Shown here: positions 8,738-15,584 of the stretch, in pieces
Layout of the letters: the number at the start of each line of letters is the position of its first letter
Position numbering within the stretch: position 1 is the stretch's first letter
From: a virus
Length of the DNA stretch: 44,932 nucleotides
IMG/VR virus record: IMGVR_UViG_3300009285_000604
Coordinates: 1-44,932 of that record
Strand: one strand, 5' to 3'
Made by a program: the position numbers and the translations under genes
Notes under the pieces: generated by a model
Databases searched by the model: none
What the model was told of the DNA's origin: nothing
Seen by the model: the letters and a program-made list of their open reading frames with translations, nothing else

Positions 8738-9769
8738 TCAGGAAGTACACCCGAGTAACATGCCGTTGATATTCGGCTGTTTGCAGTAGAAGCCCATCCA
8801 TGCTTCCCACGGCAAGACGTGCGTCGCAACCCGGCTGGGGTCTTGCACGATGCCCGAGGCGCTGAAGGGTTCGGTGTTCCTCCAGAGTTGCCACGAACTT
8901 GGGTCGAACAGTCCGACCGTGGTCGTTTCCTGCCGGTTCTCCAGGATGAACGTCGTGTTTCCGAACTTGACGTACTCGCTCCCGAACTTGCTCCACTTTT
9001 CGTCGTACGTGGTGTGGGTGTAAGCCCCGACGAGCGCCTGGATCTTGCCGTACAGCGCGAGTGCCGCGCTGCCAACCGTGGGGTTGCCGCCGTTCACCCG
9101 GATCGCGTTGATGCGCTCCTGGATCTTCGCGAGGGTCAAGTCGCCCACCGAAGTGGTGACCATGCCTCGGAAGTCGGCGTTGTCGTCCGTGTTGCGGTCA
9201 AGACCGTACGTTCGGTAGTTGGCGCTGTCCGCAGCCGTGCCCGTGGACAACTGATGCCGCCAGGGACAGACCGACGTGCGTCCCGGCTCGTTCGCGGTCG
9301 AAGTGTTGATGGCCGTACCGAATGTGTTCTCAAACGAGAGCATCAGGTAGTTCATCTTCTCTTCGATCCACGAGGTGCCGCGCACTTCGGGACCGGTGAA
9401 CCGCATCCGCTCGGACGACGGGAAGTACTCCGCGTCGGCAAAGTGGACGAGCGGCAACGTCACAGCCGCGAACACCGTGGTCGGGATGATGGTCCCAGTC
9501 CACGTTGTGGTTTCAGCCGTGCCGTCGGCTACCGTGGCAATCGTCTTGAGTTGGCCCATCAGATTCAACTGGATGTTGAGTCCGCTGACCTTGCTCTCGC
9601 GATTCCAATTCACCGACAGAGGCTCGGCACCCGGCTCGGCTTTGTCGAGGACCGCGTAGAGCAGTCCGTTCTTGCGTCGAATGATAGCGACAGATTTGCT
9701 CTGCCACAACTGGTTGATGAGTTTCGCTTCTGCGTAGCGCGAAGCGTATGCGCCTGCCCAAATGGCCAT
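8738..9769 (-). CDS. major capsid protein
   Basis: A 343-residue protein starting MAIWAGAYASRYAEAK at ATG 9769 after a GGAGGG ribosome site. It follows the acidic scaffold gene and precedes the adaptor, the standard place for the major capsid protein. Features consistent with an HK97-like shell are the long helix near the N-terminus, the beta-rich middle, a Gly-rich domain boundary and a C-terminal strand region (WEAWMGFYCKQPNINGMLLG). The length is typical. A small inverted repeat (CTCCC/GGAGGG) overlaps its ribosome site and could modulate translation. The call is by synteny, size and composition. Confidence 0.75.
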   Translation of the reverse strand: MAIWAGAYASRYAEAKLINQLWQSKSVAIIRRKNGLLYAVLDKAEPGAEPLSVNWNRESKVSGLNIQLNLMGQLKTIATVADGTAETTTWTGTIIPTTVFAAVTLPLVHFADAEYFPSSERMRFTGPEVRGTSWIEEKMNYLMLSFENTFGTAINTSTANEPGRTSVCPWRHQLSTGTAADSANYRTYGLDRNTDDNADFRGMVTTSVGDLTLAKIQERINAIRVNGGNPTVGSAALALYGKIQALVGAYTHTTYDEKWSKFGSEYVKFGNTTFILENRQETTTVGLFDPSSWQLWRNTEPFSASGIVQDPSRVATHVLPWEAWMGFYCKQPNINGMLLGCTS

Positions 9770-9813
9770 TACTTTCCCTCCAAGGGAGTGTCAAATGGCG
9801 ATGGGATGTCGAA

Positions 9814-10701
9814 CTAGTCAGGCAGAATGTCCATGACGCTGGTGATGTGCGCGGCTGTAAGGTCGGCGTAGTCCTCTGGTGCGATGTTCGGCAGGGCCAT
9901 GCCCTTTGACGAACTCCCACCGCTGGACGGCATCTCCGGTCCCTTCTTCGCGCTCTTGCCCGATTTGTGGGCAATGAACGCGTCGATGTGCGCCATCTTC
10001 ACGGCTTGGATCACGTCCACGTTTGGATGCTGTCGCATCGCTGTGGATACCATGTCCTTCGTGACCGAGAACCCTTCGGCTTTCCCGAAGTACCCGATCA
10101 CGGCAGGGGCTTCCTTGTCCACCTTTGAGGCGAACGCCCGTTCCTGCGCCGTCTGCGTCTGTTGTTCTGCAACTTGTTTGAGCGTGGGCCCGTACCGCCT
10201 CTCCATCTCGGCAAGTGCTCGTTCGTAGGCGAGCTTTTCACCGGGATACTCGAAGTCCTCCAGTTCCGTCTCCGCCGGGGCGTCTGGTGTGACGCCTGCC
10301 GGACGGTATCCGGTCGCCTGGAACAGTGCCTCGAACGCTTCAGCCTGGGTCTCAGGGTTTTCGAGCGCCTTGACGTACTTGTAATACGGCTGTACCGTAT
10401 CAAGCATGTTCTTGACGCCCTTCTGCGTGTCGAGCCACCGCTTGTGCGTGCCGGGATCGGCTGCGAGGTCTGCGGGGAGGTCGGGGAATCCCAACTCGTG
10501 CAATTCTGCGTCCAACGGCGATTCGTTCCCATCGGCTTCTGCTTCGGCTTCACCCAAGGGTTCAGCGTCGGCTACCGTCTCGTCGTTGGTTTGCTCCGTT
10601 TCGGATGTGTCGTCCAATTCGGCAGCGGGAGTGTCTTCCGTCTCAGGCTCGCTTGTGTCGAGCGTGGACATGTCCATCTCCAAAGGGTCGAAATCTGACA
10701 T
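9814..10701 (-). CDS. scaffolding protein
   Basis: A 295-residue, very acidic protein starting at ATG 10701 after an AGGAG site. The first 60 residues are almost entirely Asp, Glu, Thr, Ser and Ala. The middle (about 90-230) is helical and charged, and the C-terminus has a Ser/Gly/Lys stretch (SGKSAKKGPEMPSSGG) before a final helix (EDYADLTAAHITSVMDIL) that may bind the capsid protein. Acidic helical proteins directly upstream of the capsid gene are typical scaffolds of short-tailed phages. A hairpin (GAGGC/GCCTC) lies just upstream of its ribosome site. Confidence 0.75.
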   Translation of the reverse strand: MSDFDPLEMDMSTLDTSEPETEDTPAAELDDTSETEQTNDETVADAEPLGEAEAEADGNESPLDAELHELGFPDLPADLAADPGTHKRWLDTQKGVKNMLDTVQPYYKYVKALENPETQAEAFEALFQATGYRPAGVTPDAPAETELEDFEYPGEKLAYERALAEMERRYGPTLKQVAEQQTQTAQERAFASKVDKEAPAVIGYFGKAEGFSVTKDMVSTAMRQHPNVDVIQAVKMAHIDAFIAHKSGKSAKKGPEMPSSGGSSSKGMALPNIAPEDYADLTAAHITSVMDILPD

Positions 10702-10762
10702 TTGATCGTCTCCTGGGAGGCTTGTGGCCTCAGGTTCGCGGATTCGTGGTCCGCGTAGTGCA

Positions 10763-10790
10763 CCGACGTCGGCGCAAAATCGTGTATAAT
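10763..10790 (+). promoter_or_regulatory. promoter with overlapping palindromic operator
   Basis: A perfect -10 box TATAAT (10785-10790) lies about 17 bases before the ATG of the first rightward gene. No good -35 is present. The perfect palindrome CCGACGTCGG (10763-10772) sits where the -35 would be, so a repressor or activator could act there. Leftward scaffold transcription passes through the same segment. Confidence 0.55.
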
Positions 10791-10806
10791 CAGAACGAGG
10801 TGTAAA

Positions 10807-11097
10807 ATGACAGACTATTGCGATTCGGACCCATCAGACCCAGTGATCCGCTGGGATTCGGGTACCGCAACCATCACTAACTGCAACGCATTGGAGTTGC
10901 AGGTGCGACTTGGCAATCAGGTTCTTTTCTTGGCACCTGGCGAGACGCGCACGATTCGGGCGGTGCCATCCACACTCGAAGAAACGAAGGGGTATCGTAT
11001 CCATCGCTCGTTCAATCCGTGGCGCGAGTGGGTTGAAGAAGTACCCGTTGAAGAAATTCCCGCCACTGATCTGCCACCGTCTCCAGATCGAATCTAG
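10807..11097 (+). CDS. hypothetical protein of the rightward insert
   Basis: A 96-residue protein on the strand opposite to the surrounding late genes, with GAGGTG as ribosome site and its own TATAAT promoter. The first 70 residues look like a small beta-sandwich (ATITNCNALELQVRLGN, LFLAPGETRTIRAV). The last residues (PPSPDRI) come from a DNA segment that duplicates the 3' end of the GT4 gene in antisense, so its tail was acquired by recombination. It is unknown but likely independently transcribed from the late operon. Confidence 0.55.
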   Translation: MTDYCDSDPSDPVIRWDSGTATITNCNALELQVRLGNQVLFLAPGETRTIRAVPSTLEETKGYRIHRSFNPWREWVEEVPVEEIPATDLPPSPDRI

Positions 11098-11113
11098 GGT
11101 CTGGCCCCATCTC
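11012..11113 (-). pseudogene. remnant of the 3' end of a GT4 glycosyltransferase
   Basis: In the leftward frame this segment translates as GPDPRFDLETVADQWREF..., closely matching the C-terminus of the GT4 protein at 11652-12539 (GPDPRFDLETVAQEWRVF...). Only about 25 codons of similarity remain and no start is present. It lies antisense to the end of the 96-residue gene. It appears to be a duplicated gene end left behind by insertion of the segment between the two copies. Confidence 0.7.
11073..11113. repeat. 41-bp direct repeat, copy 1 (flank of rightward insert)
   Basis: This segment (GCCACCGTCTCC...CATCTC) matches 11695-11735 at 39 of 41 bases by eye, with weaker similarity for another 25 bases on the low-coordinate side. 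The two copies bracket about 580 bases carrying two rightward genes. Confidence 0.85.
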
Positions 11114-11124
11114 CGACAAAAGCG

Positions 11125-11133
11125 TGTTATAAT
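11125..11133 (+). promoter_or_regulatory. extended -10 promoter
   Basis: TGTTATAAT is a perfect extended -10 element (TGnTATAAT), which can work without a -35. It lies 17 bases before the ATG of the 100-residue gene, with GAGGTG between them. The layout (TATAAT, then CGAGGTG, then the start) matches the promoter at 10785. Confidence 0.65.
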
Positions 11134-11150
11134 GGGCGCGAGGTGCAAAG

Positions 11151-11453
11151 ATGACATTGCGTTCCCTGCTTCACTCCCTCTGGCTCGGCCTCGCCGGGTT
11201 GCTACCGTTAGACGTGCTCGACCACGCGAGGAACCGGAAACTAGGACTCTCCAAGACCATCACGCTTGGTTTTGACAAAGACGGGCACGGCGTCTACGAG
11301 GTGCGGAACACGCTAGGTGGCCCATTCTCCGTGGATGTGCATTGTCTGGCCTACACCCACGACACCGACACCGACGTTGACAATCTGTACGGCAGGATGC
11401 GCCTATCAGCGCCCTGCGCGGGTGACACAATGTCCATCAAGAGTGCGTTCTAG
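11151..11453 (+). CDS. hypothetical protein with N-terminal hydrophobic segment
   Basis: A 100-residue protein transcribed rightward from the TGTTATAAT promoter, with ribosome site GAGGTG. The N-terminus (LLHSLWLGLAGLLPLDVL) is hydrophobic and could be a signal anchor. The rest is a small beta-rich domain with two cysteines (HCLAY, APCAG). It lies inside the segment bracketed by 41-bp repeats, in the manner of a phage moron. Its stop (TAG) shares a base with the GTG of the next gene. Confidence 0.55.
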   Translation: MTLRSLLHSLWLGLAGLLPLDVLDHARNRKLGLSKTITLGFDKDGHGVYEVRNTLGGPFSVDVHCLAYTHDTDTDVDNLYGRMRLSAPCAGDTMSIKSAF

Positions 11454-11719
11454 TGACACGACGCTCACTCTTGCAGATGTTGCCCCTCGGGGCTCTAGGG
11501 TTGCTGTTCGGCAAGACCGTCGCCACGCCGAAGCCACAGGCCGCGATCATCCCGTACAACGGGGTTCACTGGATTCCGGATCAGCGCGTGGGAACCACAC
11601 CCCACGTCGGACTGCCCCTCCACCCAGGCTCGGAGAACTGCATTGAGTGGACTAGTTGTTGGCGATTCCCCGAAGAAACACACGCCACTCTTGCGCCACC
11701 GTCTCCAAATCGAATCTAG
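11453..11719 (+). CDS. small protein with Tat-like signal peptide
   Basis: An 88-residue protein starting at GTG 11453, coupled to the previous gene by a one-base overlap. The N-terminus, TRRSLLQMLPLGALGLLFG, matches the twin-arginine signal pattern (S/T-R-R-x-hydrophobic-hydrophobic-x followed by a hydrophobic stretch), which directs folded proteins across the inner membrane. The short mature part has no recognised motif (Trp, Pro, His and two Cys). The 3' end overlaps the GT4 gene tail-to-tail by 68 bases and lies in repeat copy 2. A role in changing the host envelope is inferred only from the signal. Confidence 0.55.
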   Translation: MTRRSLLQMLPLGALGLLFGKTVATPKPQAAIIPYNGVHWIPDQRVGTTPHVGLPLHPGSENCIEWTSCWRFPEETHATLAPPSPNRI

Positions 11720-12539
11720 GGTCTGGCCCCACCTCGGGGGGACTCTCCAGAATCTCCTGTATCCTGTCGCACCACTCGGTATTCGTGGAATGGAGCGGCA
11801 TTACCGACTCGGCACCCGCAACCTCACGCGCTGCACCGAGGTCTGTCGTCAGAACCGGTGTTCCTAGCGCCCTGGCTTCGCCGTACACGAGCCCGAACGT
11901 CTCGGGGAAGTCCTCATTGCACTGGAGCATCAGAGAGGCACTTTCGACGTGTTTCAACAAGCGTGGCTGCGGGAGGCTGTCGAGCGGCAGCACGTACTTC
12001 GTATGTACACGCGGTCCTTTCAGGTAGCCGGGGTTCGCCCAGTAGAACCGGTACGAGTCGTCCCGCGTGAGCAACTGCCCGAACACCTGGAGCGTCTTCA
12101 TGAAGCCCTTCCGTGGGCTTGACGTGAAGATTATCTTCTTTTTGTCCCTGTAAGGATGGGAAGATGTTGTTACCACCGGGTTATATATGCGCACGGCTGG
12201 GCGTTTGAAGTGCTTCTTGATGTTCGCCGCGTGGAAGTCGGACACCCCGACGAGTACGCAGTCCTTCACGCCGTCCCTGATCTCGTCTGTCACGTCGTCC
12301 GCTACGAGGTAGTCGTGCATCCACAGCACCTTCGGCCCTTCGATGCCGACAACCGACGTTGGATCTCGCAGGAACACAGCCACGTCGTAGCCTGGCTCCC
12401 ACTCCATGTTCACGTCAGCGCCAAGCATCCCGGCGATTCGGCAGACGGTAGCCTCTGTGCCACCCATCGCTATCTTGGTTTCGTCGCCGGGGGCATATTT
12501 GAATGGACTCACAGAGTCGATAAATTGGACGCGGATCAC
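11652..12539 (-). CDS. GT4-like (GT-B fold) glycosyltransferase
   Basis: A 295-residue protein from GTG 12539, overlapping the stop of the small membrane gene (GTGA). The C-terminal half carries the nucleotide-sugar motif of GT4 enzymes, DFPETFGLVYGEARALGTPV followed by TTDLGAAREV, with the usual E-x7-E spacing. The N-terminal half is short for the family (YDVAVFLRDP, VLWMHDYLVADD). It would transfer a sugar from a nucleotide donor. Its place just after portal in the head operon suggests glycosylation of a virion protein or of a host surface molecule. Its 3' end is duplicated at 11012-11113. Confidence 0.8.
   Translation of the reverse strand: MIRVQFIDSVSPFKYAPGDETKIAMGGTEATVCRIAGMLGADVNMEWEPGYDVAVFLRDPTSVVGIEGPKVLWMHDYLVADDVTDEIRDGVKDCVLVGVSDFHAANIKKHFKRPAVRIYNPVVTTSSHPYRDKKKIIFTSSPRKGFMKTLQVFGQLLTRDDSYRFYWANPGYLKGPRVHTKYVLPLDSLPQPRLLKHVESASLMLQCNEDFPETFGLVYGEARALGTPVLTTDLGAAREVAGAESVMPLHSTNTEWCDRIQEILESPPEVGPDPRFDLETVAQEWRVFLRGIANN
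11695..11735. repeat. 41-bp direct repeat, copy 2 (within GT4 3' end)
   Basis: Second copy of the 11073-11113 segment, differing at two positions. Here it is the authentic 3' part of the GT4 coding sequence on the minus strand and also forms the end of the Tat-signal gene on the plus strand. Confidence 0.85.
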
Positions 12540-12649
12540 ATGTTCCCGTCAAGGAATCGAAACTCGCCGTCCTTGAATCCGTGCCTGTAGCCACCGGCGT
12601 AGCCTACCAACGTCGCGATGAAGATCATTCCAACTGTTATCCACGTCAT
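12536..12649 (-). CDS. small membrane protein, 37 aa
   Basis: Starts MTWITVGMIFIATLVGYAGG at ATG 12649, after GAGGTGGTAG, which overlaps the region of the portal stop. It has a single predicted membrane segment at residues 3-19, then a charged tail (RHGFKDGEFRF). The stop overlaps the GTG of the GT4 gene. The function is unknown; it might anchor or assist the glycosyltransferase. Confidence 0.6.
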   Translation of the reverse strand: MTWITVGMIFIATLVGYAGGYRHGFKDGEFRFLDGNM

Positions 12650-12657
12650 CTACCACC

Positions 12658-14295
12658 TCACATCGGGGGCGCTTGTCCAGCCCCCATTGGACCCATCGGC
12701 AAGCCCATGCCCGCCTGTTCAGCGCCCATCTCGTCGCCCACGTTTAGCGCAACCTTCAAGTCCTTCTCGCCCATCGCCTTGAGGACTTCCTCGCCCCACC
12801 AGCGGGGGTTGAACAGCCCAATCTGCACCTGGGGGAAGATCGCCATGAGTTGTGCCACGCGCTGCGAACGCTTCGCTTCCACGTCGCGGTAGTTGAGCGA
12901 TTCCTCGCTCACCACGGCGTTTGCCGGTTCCTGGAACACCTGATCCAAAGCCGACTCTGGTGCTTCGGGGTTGTTCAGGAACGCCTTACCGTCGAAGAAC
13001 TCCACCCACACGGGTTCGCGGTCGAAGTCCTTGGCGATCTTCACCATGGTGTCGAACGAACGCTGTCGGAACTGGACCGTCTGGCGAATGCTCCACGAAC
13101 CCTGTGTCTGGCCCTGTTCTGCAACCATCTGGTTCTCGCCCAGGGTGCGCGTCTCCTCTGGCTGGATGCCCTTGTCGAAGTCCGTGATGCCCGATTCCGT
13201 GGTGAACTGTCTCTCAAGGTGCTGGAAGTAGTTGACCGCCGACGTGGAGATGTCCTGAGCAGGCACCCGCTCCCACGCATCGTGTGCGCCTTGGCGTGGC
13301 TGTGTGCGTCGTACAACACGGGTAGGACGCCCAGCACGGATCGCCTCTAGGTCGGCACGCTCGAACTGGCTGATGTCTGCAATGTCGAAACCCTTGCCAG
13401 CCAGGATGTTCTGGCGCATATACTCTTCGCACTCGTTCAGCGCCTCTTGCGTCGCCATCTGCAGGACAACCGCACCCACGGGCGTTCGCATCCCCGGCGC
13501 GAAGAAGTGGACGTAGTGGGAAAAGGGGAGACAACCGAAGGGGTTTGGCCCCTTTTCGATGGGCTTGTTGTGCCATGAGCCTGGAACAATTGCCCAAGTT
13601 GGGTCGTCGCCCCCTATTCCCATGTCGTAGTACTCGAACAGGCGCACCATCTCAAGCGGCTTGCCCGACACCTCGTCAAATAGCGGCTTCACGTACGGTT
13701 CGATGACGGCGCGGGGCCATCGCTTCAACGCCTCTTCTTTCGAGATGTAGTGAACGAACGTCACCCTTCGCCACCTGGAAGGATCGCGCTCCGTCGGGTC
13801 ACCGAGCGTCATCAGCGTGGGGGAATGCCGACACGCGAGCATCTGCTGTCCAGTCGGCCCCTTCTTCAATCCGTATTGCAAGAACCCGAGTCCGAAGGCG
13901 TGACCTTCGATGAAGGCCATCTCCTCCTGCCGTCCAAACCTGTCGTCTCCAATGGGCCATCCATTCCAACGGGCTTTGATGTAGCCCTTCCTAGCGTTCG
14001 CGTCCATGGCGTCAAGCTGGGGGAACTCGGGTTCTGGCTCGTTGTACATCACCTTGGAAAGCGTGATGAACGTCGTGTTCAAAATGCGGCGGCTCTGTCC
14101 TACGGCAAGGTACTTCGGCTTGATGTCGGGCCAGTACGGGAACTCGCCCTCGTCAAACCCTGGAACCGACGTCGCAGTCTGGTCCCACGCGTCACCGAAC
14201 GCGTAGCGCATCTGCCTGTACACCGACGACAGGTAGTCGGGCATGTAGCTCTCGTGGATGCGCTGTTCGATGTCGTCTTTCTTGGCTAGTCCCAT
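12658..14295 (-). CDS. portal protein
   Basis: A 545-residue protein from ATG 14295. Size, gene order (after the terminase region, before scaffold and capsid) and sequence features fit a portal of short-tailed phages: a helical N-terminus (IEQRIHESYMPDYLSSVYRQMRYAFGD), a beta-rich wing region (RRVTFVHYISKEEALKRW), a long stem/clip helix region (TQEALNECEEYMRQNILAG), a Q-rich part (ENQMVAEQGQTQGSWSIRQ) and a Met/Pro/Gly tail (GMGLPMGPMGAGQAPPM). It would form the dodecameric DNA channel and dock the terminase. Confidence 0.8.
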   Translation of the reverse strand: MGLAKKDDIEQRIHESYMPDYLSSVYRQMRYAFGDAWDQTATSVPGFDEGEFPYWPDIKPKYLAVGQSRRILNTTFITLSKVMYNEPEPEFPQLDAMDANARKGYIKARWNGWPIGDDRFGRQEEMAFIEGHAFGLGFLQYGLKKGPTGQQMLACRHSPTLMTLGDPTERDPSRWRRVTFVHYISKEEALKRWPRAVIEPYVKPLFDEVSGKPLEMVRLFEYYDMGIGGDDPTWAIVPGSWHNKPIEKGPNPFGCLPFSHYVHFFAPGMRTPVGAVVLQMATQEALNECEEYMRQNILAGKGFDIADISQFERADLEAIRAGRPTRVVRRTQPRQGAHDAWERVPAQDISTSAVNYFQHLERQFTTESGITDFDKGIQPEETRTLGENQMVAEQGQTQGSWSIRQTVQFRQRSFDTMVKIAKDFDREPVWVEFFDGKAFLNNPEAPESALDQVFQEPANAVVSEESLNYRDVEAKRSQRVAQLMAIFPQVQIGLFNPRWWGEEVLKAMGEKDLKVALNVGDEMGAEQAGMGLPMGPMGAGQAPPM

Positions 14296-14296
14296 A

Positions 14297-14620
14297 TCAC
14301 TTCTTCGGCGTGTACGTCCCGTCGTCGTTGTATTTCACTTGCACGTCAGCAGATAAGTAACCCAACTGCACCGCGAGCTTGTGCTTCCTCACGGCGTCCT
14401 CTTTGGTTTCGCGCCTTGCCATGAAGTTGGTCCACACGTTGCCAGCACCCCTGAGCAGAACGCCCTTCAGCACGTCGGGCACCTCTGGTCTGTATTCGCG
14501 AGGTCCGCACTCCTTTATCGCGAGGTCGCCTCTGAGGATGCGGTGGGCTTGGCTTTCCAAGTTCCGCTTGTTGTCCATCGCCATCTGATGTTCCAGACGC
14601 GCGGAAGTGTGCGGGTCCAT
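14297..14620 (-). CDS. hypothetical protein upstream of portal, 107 aa
   Basis: Starts MDPHTSARLEHQMAMD at ATG 14620, overlapping the GroES stop (TGATG). It is a charged, helical N-terminal half followed by KYNDDGTYTPKK. It may be a small assembly protein, but no family was recognised. It is tightly coupled between the co-chaperonin and portal genes, so it is probably expressed with head morphogenesis genes. Confidence 0.55.
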   Translation of the reverse strand: MDPHTSARLEHQMAMDNKRNLESQAHRILRGDLAIKECGPREYRPEVPDVLKGVLLRGAGNVWTNFMARRETKEDAVRKHKLAVQLGYLSADVQVKYNDDGTYTPKK

Positions 14621-14949
14621 CAGCAACCGCCTGGGGCTAGTTCATCGGGATCGGCACAAGCCAGCACCACACGCACATCGTCAATGCGGATCACGACGTA
14701 CTCGGAACCCCCGATCTTGAGTTCCTGCCCCGCGTACTTGCTGTACACGATCTCGTCACCGACATCCACGGGCATTGGTCCGACAATGCCGCATTCCATC
14801 ATCCGCCCTGGCCCTGTGGCGACCACGGTTCCACGACAACCACCACCCTCGGCGCGGTCGTTGCCGTCTGGGAGCCAAATGCCACCCGCCGACTGCTTCA
14901 CTACGGTCGGCGTCACTACTAGTTGGTCGAAAATTGGTCTTGGAATCAT
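14620..14949 (-). CDS. GroES-like co-chaperonin
   Basis: A 109-residue protein from ATG 14949, preceded by AGGAGAGGTG. It follows the Cpn10 pattern: an N-terminal strand (PIFDQLVVTPT), the mobile-loop region ending in GGIWLP, then RGTVVATGPG, VDVGDEIVYSKYAGQE and a final YVVIRIDDV strand. Cpn10 proteins cap the GroEL ring. A phage copy would retune the host chaperonin for its capsid protein, as T4 gp31 does. The usual mobile-loop hydrophobic triplet appears as I-W-L here. It sits between terminase and portal genes, supporting a role in head assembly. Confidence 0.85.
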   Translation of the reverse strand: MIPRPIFDQLVVTPTVVKQSAGGIWLPDGNDRAEGGGCRGTVVATGPGRMMECGIVGPMPVDVGDEIVYSKYAGQELKIGGSEYVVIRIDDVRVVLACADPDELAPGGC

Positions 14950-14960
14950 TTCACCTCTCC

Positions 14961-15584
14961 TTACGCGAACCTCACCATCGGCAACGGATCGGTGTTCTTG
15001 TACACCCACCGATGCGTCACTTTCGATGCGATAACCCCTTCTAGGCGCTTAATCTCGCATTTCTGATCGGTAAACACCTGCTTCCACTCCACGGGAATCT
15101 CGCGGCCTTCCCGGTTCGCACCCTGAATCGCTTTCGACGTCTGCGCGAATGCCGATACAACCAGGTCGAGCGCGTACCTCGCCGCCTTGGCCTGGAAGTC
15201 GTTCTCGTCGTACGTCAGCACAACGCACGACTCTGCGGTGTCCACGTCCATGCCAGTCTCGCCCACGCTCCACACGCCGCCCTTCTCATCGAGCTTCGTC
15301 ACGAACACGTCGCCAGCCCTGAGCCCCGAGTTCGGGTTGTTCTTGAACTGTCGAGCCCGAAGCAGGAGCATCGCACCCATTTCTTGCAACTCCAAGATAT
15401 GGTCGTCACACACGCCGGTCATCGATGCGTTCGTGCGCGGGTGCAGTTCATTGTATGTACACTTGAGATCTTCCGCCGTACGAAGGGTTTCCTCCGTCAC
15501 CGGGAACTGCACAGCATCGTTGCTTACCTTCGCAACCCTCTTCTCGGAGGGTTCCCTTGCCACTCTCTTCCTGTATTTACGCAT
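14961..15584 (-). CDS. hypothetical protein after large terminase, 207 aa
   Basis: Starts MRKYRKRVAREPSEKR at ATG 15584, overlapping the terminase end by 8 bases. It has a basic N-terminus, then mixed alpha/beta sequence with isolated cysteines (LKCTYNELHP, MTGVCDDHILEL). The C-terminal part contains a helix (AARYALDLVVSAFAQTSKAIQ). No motif was recognised. The basic start and its coupling to terminase suggest a packaging or head role, which is only inferred. Confidence 0.55.
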   Translation of the reverse strand: MRKYRKRVAREPSEKRVAKVSNDAVQFPVTEETLRTAEDLKCTYNELHPRTNASMTGVCDDHILELQEMGAMLLLRARQFKNNPNSGLRAGDVFVTKLDEKGGVWSVGETGMDVDTAESCVVLTYDENDFQAKAARYALDLVVSAFAQTSKAIQGANREGREIPVEWKQVFTDQKCEIKRLEGVIASKVTHRWVYKNTDPLPMVRFA

